Source: Mytilus galloprovincialis (Eukaryota; Mollusca; Bivalvia; Mytilida; Mytilidae). From it: a DNA stretch of 64,000 nucleotides. The translations under genes were made by a program, and so were the position numbers. Location of the stretch: NCBI RefSeq assembly GCF_965363235.1, contig NC_134845.1, positions 20,400,524-20,464,523 on the forward strand, given 5' to 3'. Position 1 is the first letter of the stretch. Every line of letters starts with the position of its first letter. The notes beneath the pieces are model-generated. The model was not told the DNA's origin. It worked only from the letters and a program-made list of their open reading frames with translations, and did no database searches. Positions 11,139-23,135 of this stretch are shown piece by piece.

Positions 11139-13904
11139 ATACGAAGTTACGTGAGCTATTGCCTTCACATGGTTTCTGTTAATGTTGTCTGTCAATCGTC
11201 GTGAAAATGTTCATTAAAACTTCCAAACTATTGCGCCAATTATAACCAAACTTTGCCTAACTATTACTACGGAATTGTAGTTTAAAATTGTATTCCCGGA
11301 TTTGATCTATCAACGAACTTTGGTGTTCTTGCTGACAATAGAACAAAGTGATTTATTTAAAGTGTTTGTCTCGCCTTGTAAAATTCGGAAAAGCCAGACT
11401 TGGATGTTTTGTTTCCATCAGCGATGGCGGCGTTGGTGGTGGTGGGGTCAAAAATGTATTAGTTTGAGACTAGTGCCTTTTTTACTTTCCAATAAAACAT
11501 TTAAGAAGCCAAATATTGGTGAAACTGTCATGGAACATATTGTGGATTATGTGCCTAACATTTGTGACACTACGTTTTTTCTCAGATGTGGAATTCAAAG
11601 CAGCTTATAGGAATTCAGCTAAACCAAAACTGTTCGATATAAGAGGAACAACTGTTTACAAATGTTTTACTTTTACACCTTTTTATAATGTGATTACTCA
11701 AGGAAACAGGGTGAAAATATTTCCGTTAGTTCATAATTAGTATAAAAGTATACTACATAATCAATTGAACATTACATCAACTACAATATGCATTATATAA
11801 TGACAAAGAAAAGCAAAGGCGGGGAGAAATCTTCTACAAATTCCCTCTTATTAACTCGACCCCTCCCTTTTCCCTCGTTTATGTGATATTGTATATTTAT
11901 ATATTACAGATTAGAAATTTGAGTGATTAAGTCAAGATTGGACCAACTTACACTTTTACATTTTAATAAAAGATTTTTTTAAATTGTCAAACTTAAAATA
12001 TATTAAAGTAACTCATAAGAATATGCTTTCTTCTCCATTATTAACAGTTATGCGGGGGAAAGTAAAATAGGTACCCACATTAACCACAAAGGCCTGACAA
12101 TACGAAGAAAGATCACAAAAATACTGAAATCCGAGGAAAATTCAAAACGGAAAGTACAAAATCAAATGGCAAAATCAAACGACAAAACATATCAAACAAA
12201 TAGACAACAACTGTCATATTCCTGACTTGGTGCAGGCATTTTCAAATGTAGAAATAACATATTATAAAAGAAGTCATTAAACAATAAGTATTTTAAAATT
12301 TAAAAAAGCAAGACAAATGATTAAAACAATGAAAACAACATGATTCATTAGGTGAAGTTATGAAACGGCTGAGGTTTCAGAGTCCCTCTGGGATAGTCCG
12401 CCCCTCTGTTATCACAACTTCTGGTTCGATTCGAATGTAATCCATGAATTTAGGTCATAAAAACAAGCAATGTCTATGTTTTATAGATATATTCTTTAGA
12501 TTTTATGAGCATTAAAAAAAGTTAAAATAACTAATTAGAAACTAGTTCAAAAATAGGAATTTGATAGATTTATAAAACATAATAGCATAAGTCCAGTTTC
12601 CTTTGGATATGCAGTACATTTAAAAAAAACGATCGCCCAAATATTGAATTATTGAACATGATTCGAGTGAATAAAGCTCCATACAGCTAATGAATTTCAT
12701 TTCCCCTTCCAAATTCTTCAATGAAATTCCTATTTCTGCAACTATAGTAATAAAACTAGACAATGCGCACCAGAACTTTGCAGACATTCCATAGAACATA
12801 GATGCATTCTTCAAGGTAGACCACCTGACATGTGGCAGTAGTAATAATAAGGCACAAAATTATTGAAAAAAGACTGAATTATTTTTAAAGTTCAATAAAT
12901 TTCTTTTATAGTATGATCGACTTACATTATCAATAACTGCAAATGTAAGGAACCTTTCTTATGGTATATCCTTAATCTTAATGAAATGTAACAAATCAAT
13001 AGATGCATTTCATAGTATATCTTATATCCATTAACAAGCTATTTGTCATGCTCTTCAACGAGGTTTTTTAAAAAGATTTTGACTACCCATGAGGTCTCAA
13101 AGTCGACCATATTGTTAGTACCTAGACTTTGATAGTTTGATTGTTTGTTTACTTTTATAATATATAACCAAGCTGGCGATGTAAGAGTATTATGTGCATG
13201 TTAAGCCAGGCCCATCGTATTTTGTGTTAATACTAATTAAATAAGATTATCTTAAGGTGACACAGTAGTATTTCCTGGCCCATAAGGGATACTGATAGCA
13301 TTTTTTTGAATTTTCATCACTTTCTAACACTGCCAAAACTTCTACATACCCAGTTATCTGAAATACTTTTATAATACTTTTCAAAAATGTATTTGAATAT
13401 GTATCATTACCGTTTACTTTTTTGACATCTTTAAAAACCAAAGACCGCTAGTGTTTTCAGGTCTTTAAACTTGTAAAAAAAAATTCTTTTGTAAAATTAT
13501 TTAATATTTTTCTACACCTGATTAATCCAAGTAAGTATGTTCAGTTGATACTGTATGTTTTGTTCAATCACACTATTCAGATATCTTGACTAAAGAAGGG
13601 TACACAAAAGAGCAACCTAAGTTACATATTCATGGATCTACAATAAGTCGATACCTGTATCTTGGCATTGCACAATGTATGTGTTTTTCTTACTGTTTAT
13701 GACGTCTTTTCACTAAATCCATTGAATGTTGGATGTTTACTGATTGATAATTTAGTCTTGGATGCATGATTTTTTTAATTAGTTGCTAGTGGCTTTGAAC
13801 TAGCTGTCAGTAACTGCGAGTACTCTCAGATCTGTATTTAGTTTCTTTTTTTTATTTCGGATTTTCGAGTACCTGGCCACGTCCACCTTGTGCAGTATTT
13901 GTAT
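11139..13904. other. Gene-free stretch
   Basis: No gene is recognised. It includes an R4 repeat near 12.1 kb and segments that resemble 22.0-24.3 kb (see findings). Short open frames at 11302-11740, 12620-12814 and 13247-13441 lack splice context or family similarity. Confidence 0.5.
12105..12260 (+). repeat. R4 repeat copy
   Basis: Family hallmarks are CCGAGGAAAATTCAAAACGG, then AAATCAAATGGCAAAATCAA and ACAACTGTCATATTCCTGAC followed by TTGGTGCAGGCATTTTC. Confidence 0.8.
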
Positions 13905-14312
13905 TATTATCCATCAGATAAGTTAAGCCTTTTTCGAATAATTCTTATAGTTCGTTCTAATGTTGTGCTGTTACACAACTGTCACAGGTCAAGGGGATCG
14001 TTAAAGTCCCACTAACATGTTTAAACTCGCCATATTCTGTATGCATGTGCCTGTCCCATGCAAGTCATTAGCCTGTAATTCAGTGGTTGTCGTTTGTTGA
14101 TGTTTTACATTTATTTTTTTGTACATTAATTAGGCCGTTAGTTTTCTCTTTTGAATTGTTCTACATTTGTCATTTCGGGTCTGTTTTAACTGACTGCGGT
14201 ATGGGCTTTGCTCATTGTTGAAAGCCGTACGGTGACCTATAGTTTTAATTTCTGTGTCATTTGGTCTTTTGTGGAAAGTTGTCTCATTGGCATTGATACC
14301 ACATCTTCTTAA
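13905..14312 (-). repeat. R2 repeat, long copy
   Basis: This nearly full-length reverse-oriented R2 copy ends (its 5' end) in GTCTCATTGGCATTGATACC followed by ACATCTTCTT. It is one of the two longest R2 copies in the window. Confidence 0.85.
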
Positions 14313-17300
14313 AGTATTAATGTCACATGCCCTTTACATGGGATTGGCATGATAAAAAAAATCAATAAAGCTTTCTGTATATTTGAATATTTTGAACCTA
14401 CAGGTTTAAGGTTGCAATATATAGATTATCAAATTTTACAGGACGCACATATGGGAAACAAATTCTGATGAGACAATCGTCTAGGGATAAAACATCAACA
14501 CTGTGATTACTATCTTTCAATATATCAAATACAATTGCCCTATTGCTTTAAGTATCTGATAAACTGACAAAACCATGAAAACCATTGCCCAGTGATGCAT
14601 GATAATGAGGCCCGGGTTTGTTGGAATCTTTCTAGTCGAAAATGTACATCTTACAATTATAACTTAAATCAAATACAGTTACATTGTACTCTTTTGATTG
14701 ACGAATCCGTGGACTTGACCACATAACTAAACCTTGACCTTGATCAATAAAATCAGGCACAGTTGAGGTCTGAAAATCATAATATTTTGAAATGCTTAAT
14801 GAAGATCATCGCTCTATAAATATTATGTGGATGAAAATTAGCAATGAAAATTATAAATACACGATAAAACAATCTTAAATGTGTATTAGAAAATAAAACT
14901 TATGAATGACGGACAAATAGACTGATATTGCTATTACATTTCACCTAGTCTGAGATAATAAGATCCAATGGTATTGAACGATTATAGCCCTATTCATCAT
15001 CAACAAAAGAAATCTAAGTTAGTCATACAAATCTAGTTTTTTCTAGACCAATAACAAATTTAAATTAACATATAATTGAAAAATGATTTGAACTTCTTTA
15101 TAGCATCAGATCGTTTACGCTCTTCAAAATGCGGTACATGATGTTTCACGATCCAAAATATCAATTTTGTGTAAATATTTCTTTTTTTTGCCGAGTTTCT
15201 GATTATGCTTACACAAAATATCTTTCAGAACCATTTGATTCATTCAAATGAAATGACCCTTTTTTTGGAAAAAAGTAGTTAAGTTATTCGAATTATTAAA
15301 TAGAAGCTTGTTTGTTTACATTTTTGATGTCATTGTAAAGTCGAGGAGCAATCTGCCTTTCGTAGTTTCTTAAAAACGATGTACTTTTAAACCTGGAATT
15401 TCTCGCATACTACTCATAATATGGAACCATTTTGACAGACAGTTTTATTTTGGTGTAAATTTGTCCGTGTAATTAATTTTTTTTTGGATTAGTTATTGAC
15501 CTTATATATGTCTTCGTAATAAGATTAAATCCACAATCTGATACCATAGCTTGCACGATCCAATCGCAATACTTATCCACCTTTATGTATTCATTCACTA
15601 CCATTTATCTCGATAAACCGAATGACACCTTTGAACATAGTACATTTTAATCAATGCGAAATGATTAAAAACTTTAACAGTACGAATAGACTGCACCATA
15701 TGGACATTTCCGACAGCCATTACATAATAGGACTTACACATTATTACATGTACAAGTATAACCGAAAGAAAAGTTACGTTAGGAACTTTTACTATAATTC
15801 GCAAAGTGCAATATATGAACTCTCGTTTTAGATTGAATATTTCTCGTTTTATCTTTAAATTGAATATTTCTTGTTTTTAAATGGTTCTATATTTTTTTAA
15901 TACATTGTTTCTTTATTTAAAATACCCAACTAGATGATAGATTTTCATTTATTTACAAGTTAATCCGATGGCTGTCAAAAGTGCGAAAGATTATAAATGT
16001 ACCTTAGCACACTCAACTACAAAAGCAGCAATTATCGCTATTTTACTAAGTTTAGCTATGGGACAATATTCCGTTTATTATTGCATACGATTGGACAATA
16101 ATAGATATATTTTATGAGAATCCTTTGTAATGTTTTAAGAGTCTTAAATTTGGATTAAAGTATGTTTTGTAAACTGTTCATTTGACAATCTTCCCCGAGT
16201 TTCCAAATTGTACACTTTTGAATAAACTTGTATATACTGTATACGCTCTTGCGTTTAAAAAAAAGACATTATTGTTTAAAAAAACAGAATGTGACTTTTG
16301 TCCTTTGTAATACTGGTTATTTTAAGCATTCCTGTCAAAGTTTGTCATAATCAGTTCAATAGTTTGAGAAAAATCTAGTATAATGAAAGAACATCTACAG
16401 TGATTCGAACAAAATTTCTTCGACAATTCCAAACCAACCGCATCAAGATACAATATAGTGTGGACAATAAATGATCAAATATTTATCTCATCTGCTTACA
16501 AACAGTTGAATATGATACACAAGATGATTTTAGGAAGATAAATACCACTAATGGACCTCTTTGTCTTCTTTATAAGGTCTTTTTTGTAAGTTTATACATT
16601 TCATTTCCTCAAAATTTCAACTTTTCAGGCCAATAAATAAAAATGATGGGATAACTTTCACTCATTTATTATAGAAATGTTATAAAAAAATGAGGAATTG
16701 AAGTATCCAAGCAGAATGAGCAATCCATATAAACGTTTACTGTCTCCAAGGAGGTTTAAATAGGCCCTTACGTAAAAATTAAATTTACGCCGCGTTCCAG
16801 AGAGGGACATAAAAGGCTTCTCCTTTAGTGAATAATTTGTTGTTACAGCATTAAAAATAATTCAATTTACTTATAACTATATACTTAATATTAAAGTATT
16901 TCATCGGAAAATGTTCTATCATAGCAGAATATAAGAAATAAGGAGAACAAATCCCCCAAAACACTAACCGTTAAGTATGGCTTGTTCTGTCAACTGAATA
17001 TTCATGGTAGAGTCATATTTCAAGTAAATTTTCTCATTTAATGTGTTTTGGAGACTCAATCCACTCATAATATTTATTTTTTTGTAATATTTGACTTCAG
17101 GATGTATTCTTCTGACGTTTCATTCACGTTGAAATCTCGTTGTGGAATTATTTCCAAAACATCTGATACAAGTGGAAAATATCAATGAATTTTAAAAATA
17201 TTATAATCAAACTCTGTGAAAAAAATGTGTATTTACAATGGATATTTTTTTAGTAATCCAGTTTTTAATTTTTACGACCAATTAAGTCAGTCTTTTCGTT

Positions 17301-17920
17301 CAAAATGTTGAGAAATTGGGTGAGGGGTACAAAAAATTCATGTACATCCCATATCAATTTTATCTTTTCAGATTTCTTATATATGTATTTGTTCAATCAA
17401 TTATAACAAAAAAGTTGAAATAATATGCATTTTGCTCTTAAAATTGAGAAAAATCACAAATTTACAAAATCGACAGCATGGTAAATTTGACACAAAAAAA
17501 AACATCAAAGTATGATAAAACTTTCTTATATTGACACATACTTATAGTTTTTTTTAAGTTAAATTTATTCAGATTGGTCAAGTTCATCTTTATTGAAAGT
17601 ATGACAAAAAGTGTAATTGTGGAACTGTGATTTTTTTTCACGAAAATAGCACAAAAATAGGTATAAATTGATGAAAATTGGAAAATCATCGAAATTGGGT
17701 ATTTTCAAAGGACTGTAGCAAAAAAACAAGTGCACCATCATATGATTTTTTCTTCACCAATTATTTTTTTACAGTCCTATTAACCCAAAAATCAGGTAAA
17801 GAACACAAGTTTAATTCTAGATAGTTTTGGCTTCTCAGAGGTGTACATCCTTAAATAGCAAGACATGTAAACACATGAGAGAACTCAAAAGGTCAAAGAT
17901 GCATGTAGAGTTCCCATATT
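14313..17920. other. Gene-free AT-rich stretch
   Basis: I find no exon with family similarity here. The overlapping frames at 15598-15831 on both strands and 17462-17689 have no splice or compositional support. Confidence 0.5.
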
Positions 17921-18378
17921 AGGTGTTATACCACCATTGATTTTCCCCTATTTGTCTTTGTTAAATTTGCACTTTTTAAAAAAATATGCAGAATTTATCT
18001 ATGTTTCAAATAAAGAAATACTACGCATGCGTTTTATCCTGTCCAGTACTATAGAAAAAATGTCACATAACATTTCATTGCATATAAGAAAATAACCATC
18101 ACTGGAAGTTAACCAATCAAATTTCTCTCCTTATTTAACCTGAGTACAAGATTTAGTAACCATGTAACCTCAAGTTTACAAAATATTCTATAGAAACCTC
18201 AAATAAAACAAATGGTGGTGCTTTGAAATGCCTCAGATGAATTATGTTTATGACAAAGAAATGTGTTATTGCAATAAAATGTAGGATTAATTACTGTCAA
18301 ATTTAAGGGAATATTTTTATCGACCTATTTACGTATACAACCGGATGTGACGTACCATGATGTGGTGGTATAACACCT
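17921..18378. mobile_element. MITE with 16-bp terminal inverted repeats
   Basis: AGGTGTTATACCACCA at 17921-17936 recurs exactly inverted as TGGTGGTATAACACCT at 18363-18378. The 458-bp interior has no open frame. Target duplications are unclear. Confidence 0.55.
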
Positions 18379-19369
18379 CAAAGCAGCCACAGTGTCGATT
18401 AAAGACCAACATAATTTAATGTAACCCGTACCGAAATTTACAGGGTTATAAAAGCTAAGTTATACTATATGTTTTTTAGAAAAGAAAACAAAAGGTACCA
18501 TATGGATAATAGAAAAAAATGACAACACCATCGCCAACAGGCAGATCACAAAAATGAAATAAGTCAAACTAGATACCACACAGAAAAAAGAAAGACGATT
18601 AAAAGGAAAGTCCTATCAATATACTGTGGGAGAATACATGTGCACTAGATAGTGATAAGTTCTACTCATATAGAATCATGTTGCTCAAGTTTAGAAGTTA
18701 TATTCTTCTTAATAGCAATATAACTTTTTAAACTCAACACACTACCAAATCCTTGAAATGTTATAACATTTTTTAAATACTTTTGAAGGGTTTCAAGAAT
18801 TTACTTGACTTGTAAGTAATTTTCGATTTAACTGTGACTTTTCTTTTACAGTACATTTTGTAGTCCCACCCCTGTTTCAATTTTGAAAGAATTTGAAAAA
18901 AAGACTTGAATTATTGTCTGCTTCGTACTCTGTGTGCATGTTTTCTGACACGTTTAAAATAAATGCATTTCATTTAATGTTTTAATGTATGTTCAGACAG
19001 CTGTGTAATAATAATCATTTGATGATAAATTACCATGTTTTAAAAACAGAAAGAAATGTTTCAAAGTGCAACACACGGTATTTTAGGACAAGAAATCAAT
19101 TTTCTTAAACTTTTAAAATTCAAATGAAGGAAACAATTACATGCAAAAGAAATCAATATTGTTGACGCAGCAATGAAAAAATCTGTTACAAAGAATAATA
19201 AATATAAAATTGGTTGTCCCAATAGGTTTAAACATATTTCATTTGCAAAAGTAGCCAAAGGGATTGGACACAAGTTATAGTGACATTAGTGACGTCTTCT
19301 CCTATTTGTGGTGCATTTCTTTGCATTGGGTCTCAATCAACATATACAGAAATCTTGGTAAGAATTTGG

Positions 19370-19428
19370 TCTTTTGTGGAGAGTTGTCTCATTGGCAATC
19401 ATACCACATCTTCTTTTTTTAAATAAAC
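19370..19428 (-). repeat. R2 repeat, 5' fragment
   Basis: TTGTCTCATTGGCAATCATA followed by CCACATCTTCTTTTTTT is the inverted start of the R2 family. The rest of 18379-19750 shows no feature. Confidence 0.8.
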
Positions 19429-19750
19429 TGAAACAGTGCTGATAATGGTTTGTTTGCTAAATCAAAGATGTAGGGTAGGGTAGTTAAGGAGGCGAGAAAC
19501 ATTATTTTGTTTCTGTCGTTTCGAGTTACATTGAATTTATTTTACAAGTTTGAATCAAACAATTTTTTTATTTTTTTTGCGCAATGATTCGTTTGTTCAT
19601 AAATATAAGAATCATATATTTTTGTGACTGTTCATTTATAAAAAAATATATAAAAAAATTGATCTCGCACCGAAATCATAACAATGCATCAACACAATTT
19701 AACATTTGCAGATTTCAGAAGGTGTTAGTGTTCAGATTAAGAGTTTAACA

Positions 19751-19838
19751 ATGAAGATTACGCTACTTCTTCTTATCTGCTGTCTGACAATAGTTAATGT
19801 GGATGCCGCTGACTTTATGCGAGAAGGGCATTATCAAG
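19751..19838 (+). CDS. WSC protein exon 1 (signal peptide)
   Basis: ATG at 19751 is followed by a hydrophobic run and VDAADFMREGHYQ. The donor is GTAACA, phase 1. It is the first ATG with a signal-peptide profile here. Confidence 0.75.
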
Positions 19839-21044
19839 GTAACAATGTAAACTTAAGTTGTAAAAGATAAATAATATATGGACATTCAACAAAACGAATA
19901 AACTTCAAATCATAAAATCAAAACCTTAACATGAAAATTACGAAACCACATGACACATTATTTCTATAATTTTTTTTCCAAAATGATAGTTATGGATAAA
20001 GAGGGTTTCAAAATTCAATAATAATCTAAATCATTGAACTATCTGTTGTATTACTAGAATATATAGATCTAGATTGTTAATAACTATTCTGAATATCCGC
20101 GTATACATCAACAAATATTGACGTGTGTGATGTAAACTTAGTATGATTTTTTGGTATGTTAATATAGATATGTTTTCCAGAAAAAGATTTTGTATGTTTA
20201 ACATTATGTCGGTAGCTTGTAACTTTACTGGTAGTAGCTTTAAACTTTTTTCTGTGTTTTCCTATTTATTATTACCAAATCCAAGAAAACGATTGTTTGT
20301 ATTTCTTTTAGCTTGTAACTGATTGTTTTATCCAGGTTATATTGGCTGTTTTGTTGACAAAAGGCAGAGATTGTTGAGGCAATTTGCAGGTCAAGATAAT
20401 ATGAGCCTAGCAAAGTGTAGACATCTCTGCATGTGATGTAGATATCTTGGACTACAGGTAAATTTATTTTCATTTTTTTTTATAATTTCATTATATGTCA
20501 AACGATGATGTTGGTTTCCTTGTTATAATGTCTGGTGTGTGTTACTCAATCTGTAATACAAAAAAGTAAGTTTGTTTTAATTCCAAACAAGCCTTGCTGA
20601 CCACATGTTGTGTACATTGTCTTTGTTCTTAAGTTGTTTTTTTCGAGGGAGTCAGGTGTTGATGATGGTTTGCTTTTCTATTTATTTTATTTTCAAATTC
20701 AATTGTATTGCTGTTATGTAATATATCTGCCGTGCGAACATTAACTTTAAAAAAAAACATGCTGAATATACAAAAGCAGAAATAAAACTTCATGATCTTA
20801 GAAAAACAAAACATATTTGAAAGGTATATTTTTGACACGTGTACATGAACCTGTTCCTAATTTTTTCTTTTTAAAATTGAAAAGTTGAATTGATATAATT
20901 TCCAGTATGGCAAGCAGTGCTTCTGTGGTAATCATCTTAATCCTCACGAATATCCACAATCATCAGAGTTACAATGTAACATGGTATGCACCTTAGAACC
21001 ACATAGGATGTGTGGTGGCAGATGGAGAAATTCAGTTTACAGAG
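19751..21044 (+). CDS. Secreted WSC-domain protein, 5' part, with in-frame TGA
   Basis: Three exons (19751-19838, 20336-20457, 20906-21044) join in frame, with phase 1 at the first junction and phase 0 at the second. Exon 1 gives a signal peptide, MKITLLLLICCLTIVNVDAA. Exons 2-3 form a WSC carbohydrate-binding domain: GYIGCFVD start, an NMSLAKC helix, YLGLQ split by the intron, then YGKQCFCGN and CNMVC, with a MCGGRWRNSVY end. This is the normal Cys pattern except around the helix end, where codon 20434-20436 is TGA (CM-stop-CRYLGLQ). As read, translation would stop inside the domain. The last exon leaves in phase 1, so more exons are expected downstream, but I found none convincing before 25.6 kb. 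It could be a pseudogene, a null allele or a base error. Confidence 0.7.
20336..20457 (+). pseudogene. WSC protein exon 2, interrupted by TGA
   Basis: The acceptor is TTATCCAG and the donor GTAAAT. It holds the N-terminal half of the WSC domain. The TGA at 20434-20436 is in frame. The reading frame and both splice sites are otherwise intact, so the break is recent, tolerated or an error. Confidence 0.65.
20906..21044 (+). CDS. WSC protein exon 3
   Basis: The acceptor is TTTCCAG and the donor GTACCT, phase 0 in and phase 1 out. It encodes YGKQCFCGN through CGGRWRNSVYR, the C-terminal half of the WSC domain. Confidence 0.75.
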
Positions 21045-21097
21045 GTACCTTATTACTATTTTTATTAGCCAAGACAATGCATCTTATTTAACTTTTT

Positions 21098-21222
21098 GGA
21101 TTTTTAGATCCTTAATGCTCTTCAACTTTGTAATTGTTTGGCTTTATAAATATTTTGATAAGAGCGTCACTGATGAGTCTTATGTAGACGAAACGCGCGT
21201 CTGGCGTACTAAAATAATAATT
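21098..21222 (-). repeat. R1 repeat, 3' part
   Basis: This partial copy ends in GGCGTACTAAAATAATAATT. It lies 54 bases after the WSC exon 3 donor and carries the hammerhead below on the plus strand. Confidence 0.8.
21164..21207 (+). ncRNA. Type I hammerhead ribozyme, intact consensus
   Basis: Stem I is GCGTCA (21164-21169) pairing with TGGCGT (21202-21207). The core CTGATGA is at 21170-21176, stem II GTCTTATGTAGAC at 21177-21189, GAAA at 21190-21193, the palindromic mini stem III ACGCGCGT at 21193-21200, and C17 at 21201 is the cleavage nucleotide. It is on the same strand as the WSC gene, in its downstream intron or flank, so a WSC pre-mRNA could contain it. Confidence 0.75.
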
Positions 21223-22154
21223 AACTATTTTAAACGGAAGATAAATCTGTAAATTTTTAAACTTTATTGATTGTATCAATGAACTCGAACGAGTTTTTAG
21301 AATTTTTAGTATCATATGAAAAGTTTTATTTTTTAAATATTTATTTTACATTATAGTATATATTTTTTAATTTGAAAAGGATGAAAGTGTCTCATATGTC
21401 TTAAAGGCAGATATCTAATATGGTTTTAAAGATTTATATATATATTTGATGATGTATATTGGATCGGGACACTATAATAAACTATTTACTTACTTACTAA
21501 AGATAACTAAAACTTACAGAAAATTCTTCGTACACAAAGACAGAATGAACATAAATAAAGACAACAAATAATAGTTCAAAAACATTAAGTAGAAAATAAA
21601 AAATATTTAGTAACGTCAATCTACTTTAAACGAATTGTGTATACATATAATAGAAATGTGATGTAATTGCTAATGAAATCTATTAAGATCAAAGCAATGG
21701 TAAGGATGACTATATTTCCCTGTAAAATCTTCAACAATGAGGACAATTCGTATTGTATTTACGACATTAAAGGTCAGATTTATAATTAAACAATAAATTA
21801 CCCGGTCGGTGTTTTTATTAATTCCTACTATATTACTCACACCTATTAGCTACTTTTGTTAAGATTACTAGTATGTTACTCTATTAACGAGGTCAAAACT
21901 GTTTTCATGGAACAGTTTGTCAAAGACACTGAAAATAATAGCAAATATGAAATAAAGTAATATCATAGATCAAAATTTAATGCATATACAACTTTTTACG
22001 ATTCATTTATGTTATATTTTATACAAATTTATATTTTACAGTTTAGTGATTTGAGCGACAAGGAAAAGATTGGACCTACCTACACTTTTTATTCTTAATA
22101 AAATAAAATTGTGCGATCTTTTCAACTTTCAATATATTCATCTAGCTCATGAGC

Positions 22155-22380
22155 CTTTATGAAAAAGAAGATGTGGTATGATTGCAAATGATACAACTCT
22201 TCACAAGAGACAAATGCAAAGTGACACAGAAACTAACAATTATAGGTCACCGTACGGACTTCAACAATGAAGTAAGCCAATACCGCATAGTTAGCTTTAA
22301 AAGGCCCCGAAATGACAGTGTACATCAGTTCATACGAGAAAACTAACGGTTAATTTATGTACAAAAGGCTGTGTTAATGC
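22155..22380 (+). repeat. R2 repeat copy
   Basis: AAAAAGAAGATGTGGTATGA starts the copy. It continues through ATAGGTCACCGTACGG and AAAGGCCCCGAAATGACAG to CGAGAAAACTAACGG. Confidence 0.85.
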
Positions 22381-22976
22381 TGTATCAATGTATGCATTCC
22401 TTTCCTACGGATGAATTAGACGTATTAAAAACATATTGGGTTAGATCTATTAATACAGCTATCTAGCTTAGTCAAACTATCCCTACATCTCGACAGACAA
22501 AACAATTTCAACATATAGTCTTTGAGATTTAACAACAGTTTTTTACTAGATGAAGCTCCAAGAAGCCACAAATCCTACTATTCTAAACATAATGTGTATA
22601 CGTTATACAGTTGCTTTTGAAAATCTGTCATGTACACCAAAAACCATAAATTAACAAGGAACAATAATCTTATATTGGGTAAGCCTGGGGATAATAAGGA
22701 AGATAATAAAAAGACAATTGAACGTACCCTTTGATATTGAACAAAAGATAGATAAAAAGAGTATATATACCTGATAAAATTGTCTACGTTACAATGAATT
22801 CCACAGATGATTTTACGGGAAATGCTACGGACAAAAGATACAGCGTAAAAAGTAGTCTTTACGTAGAAATTGGAGTTATTTTAAAGGAATTAGAAAAGGT
22901 GGCGAGAACAATACAAACATACTTGATTGATTGTGTGAGGTTATGAAACATGTAGAGGTAGGCCATTATGATAAAG

Positions 22977-23135
22977 ACAATTGAGAATGGAAATGGGGAA
23001 TGTGTCAAAAAGACAACAACCCGACCATAGAACAGACAACAACAGAAGGTCACCAACAGGTCCTCAATGCAGCGAGAAATTCCCGCACCCGGAGGCGTTC
23101 CTCAGCTGGCCCCTAAACAAATATATAAAGTTTTG
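22977..23135 (+). repeat. R3 repeat, 5' part
   Basis: GGAAATGGGGAATGTGTCAA, then ACAACAACCCGACCATAGA and a GGAGGCGTTCCTCAGC end. It is shared with the longer copy at 34.5 kb. Confidence 0.8.

Noticed and set aside
15598-15831. Overlapping frames on both strands with a Tyr/His-rich plus product
   Set aside because: No splice sites or domain similarity. Complementary frames of this size are expected by chance in a window this large.
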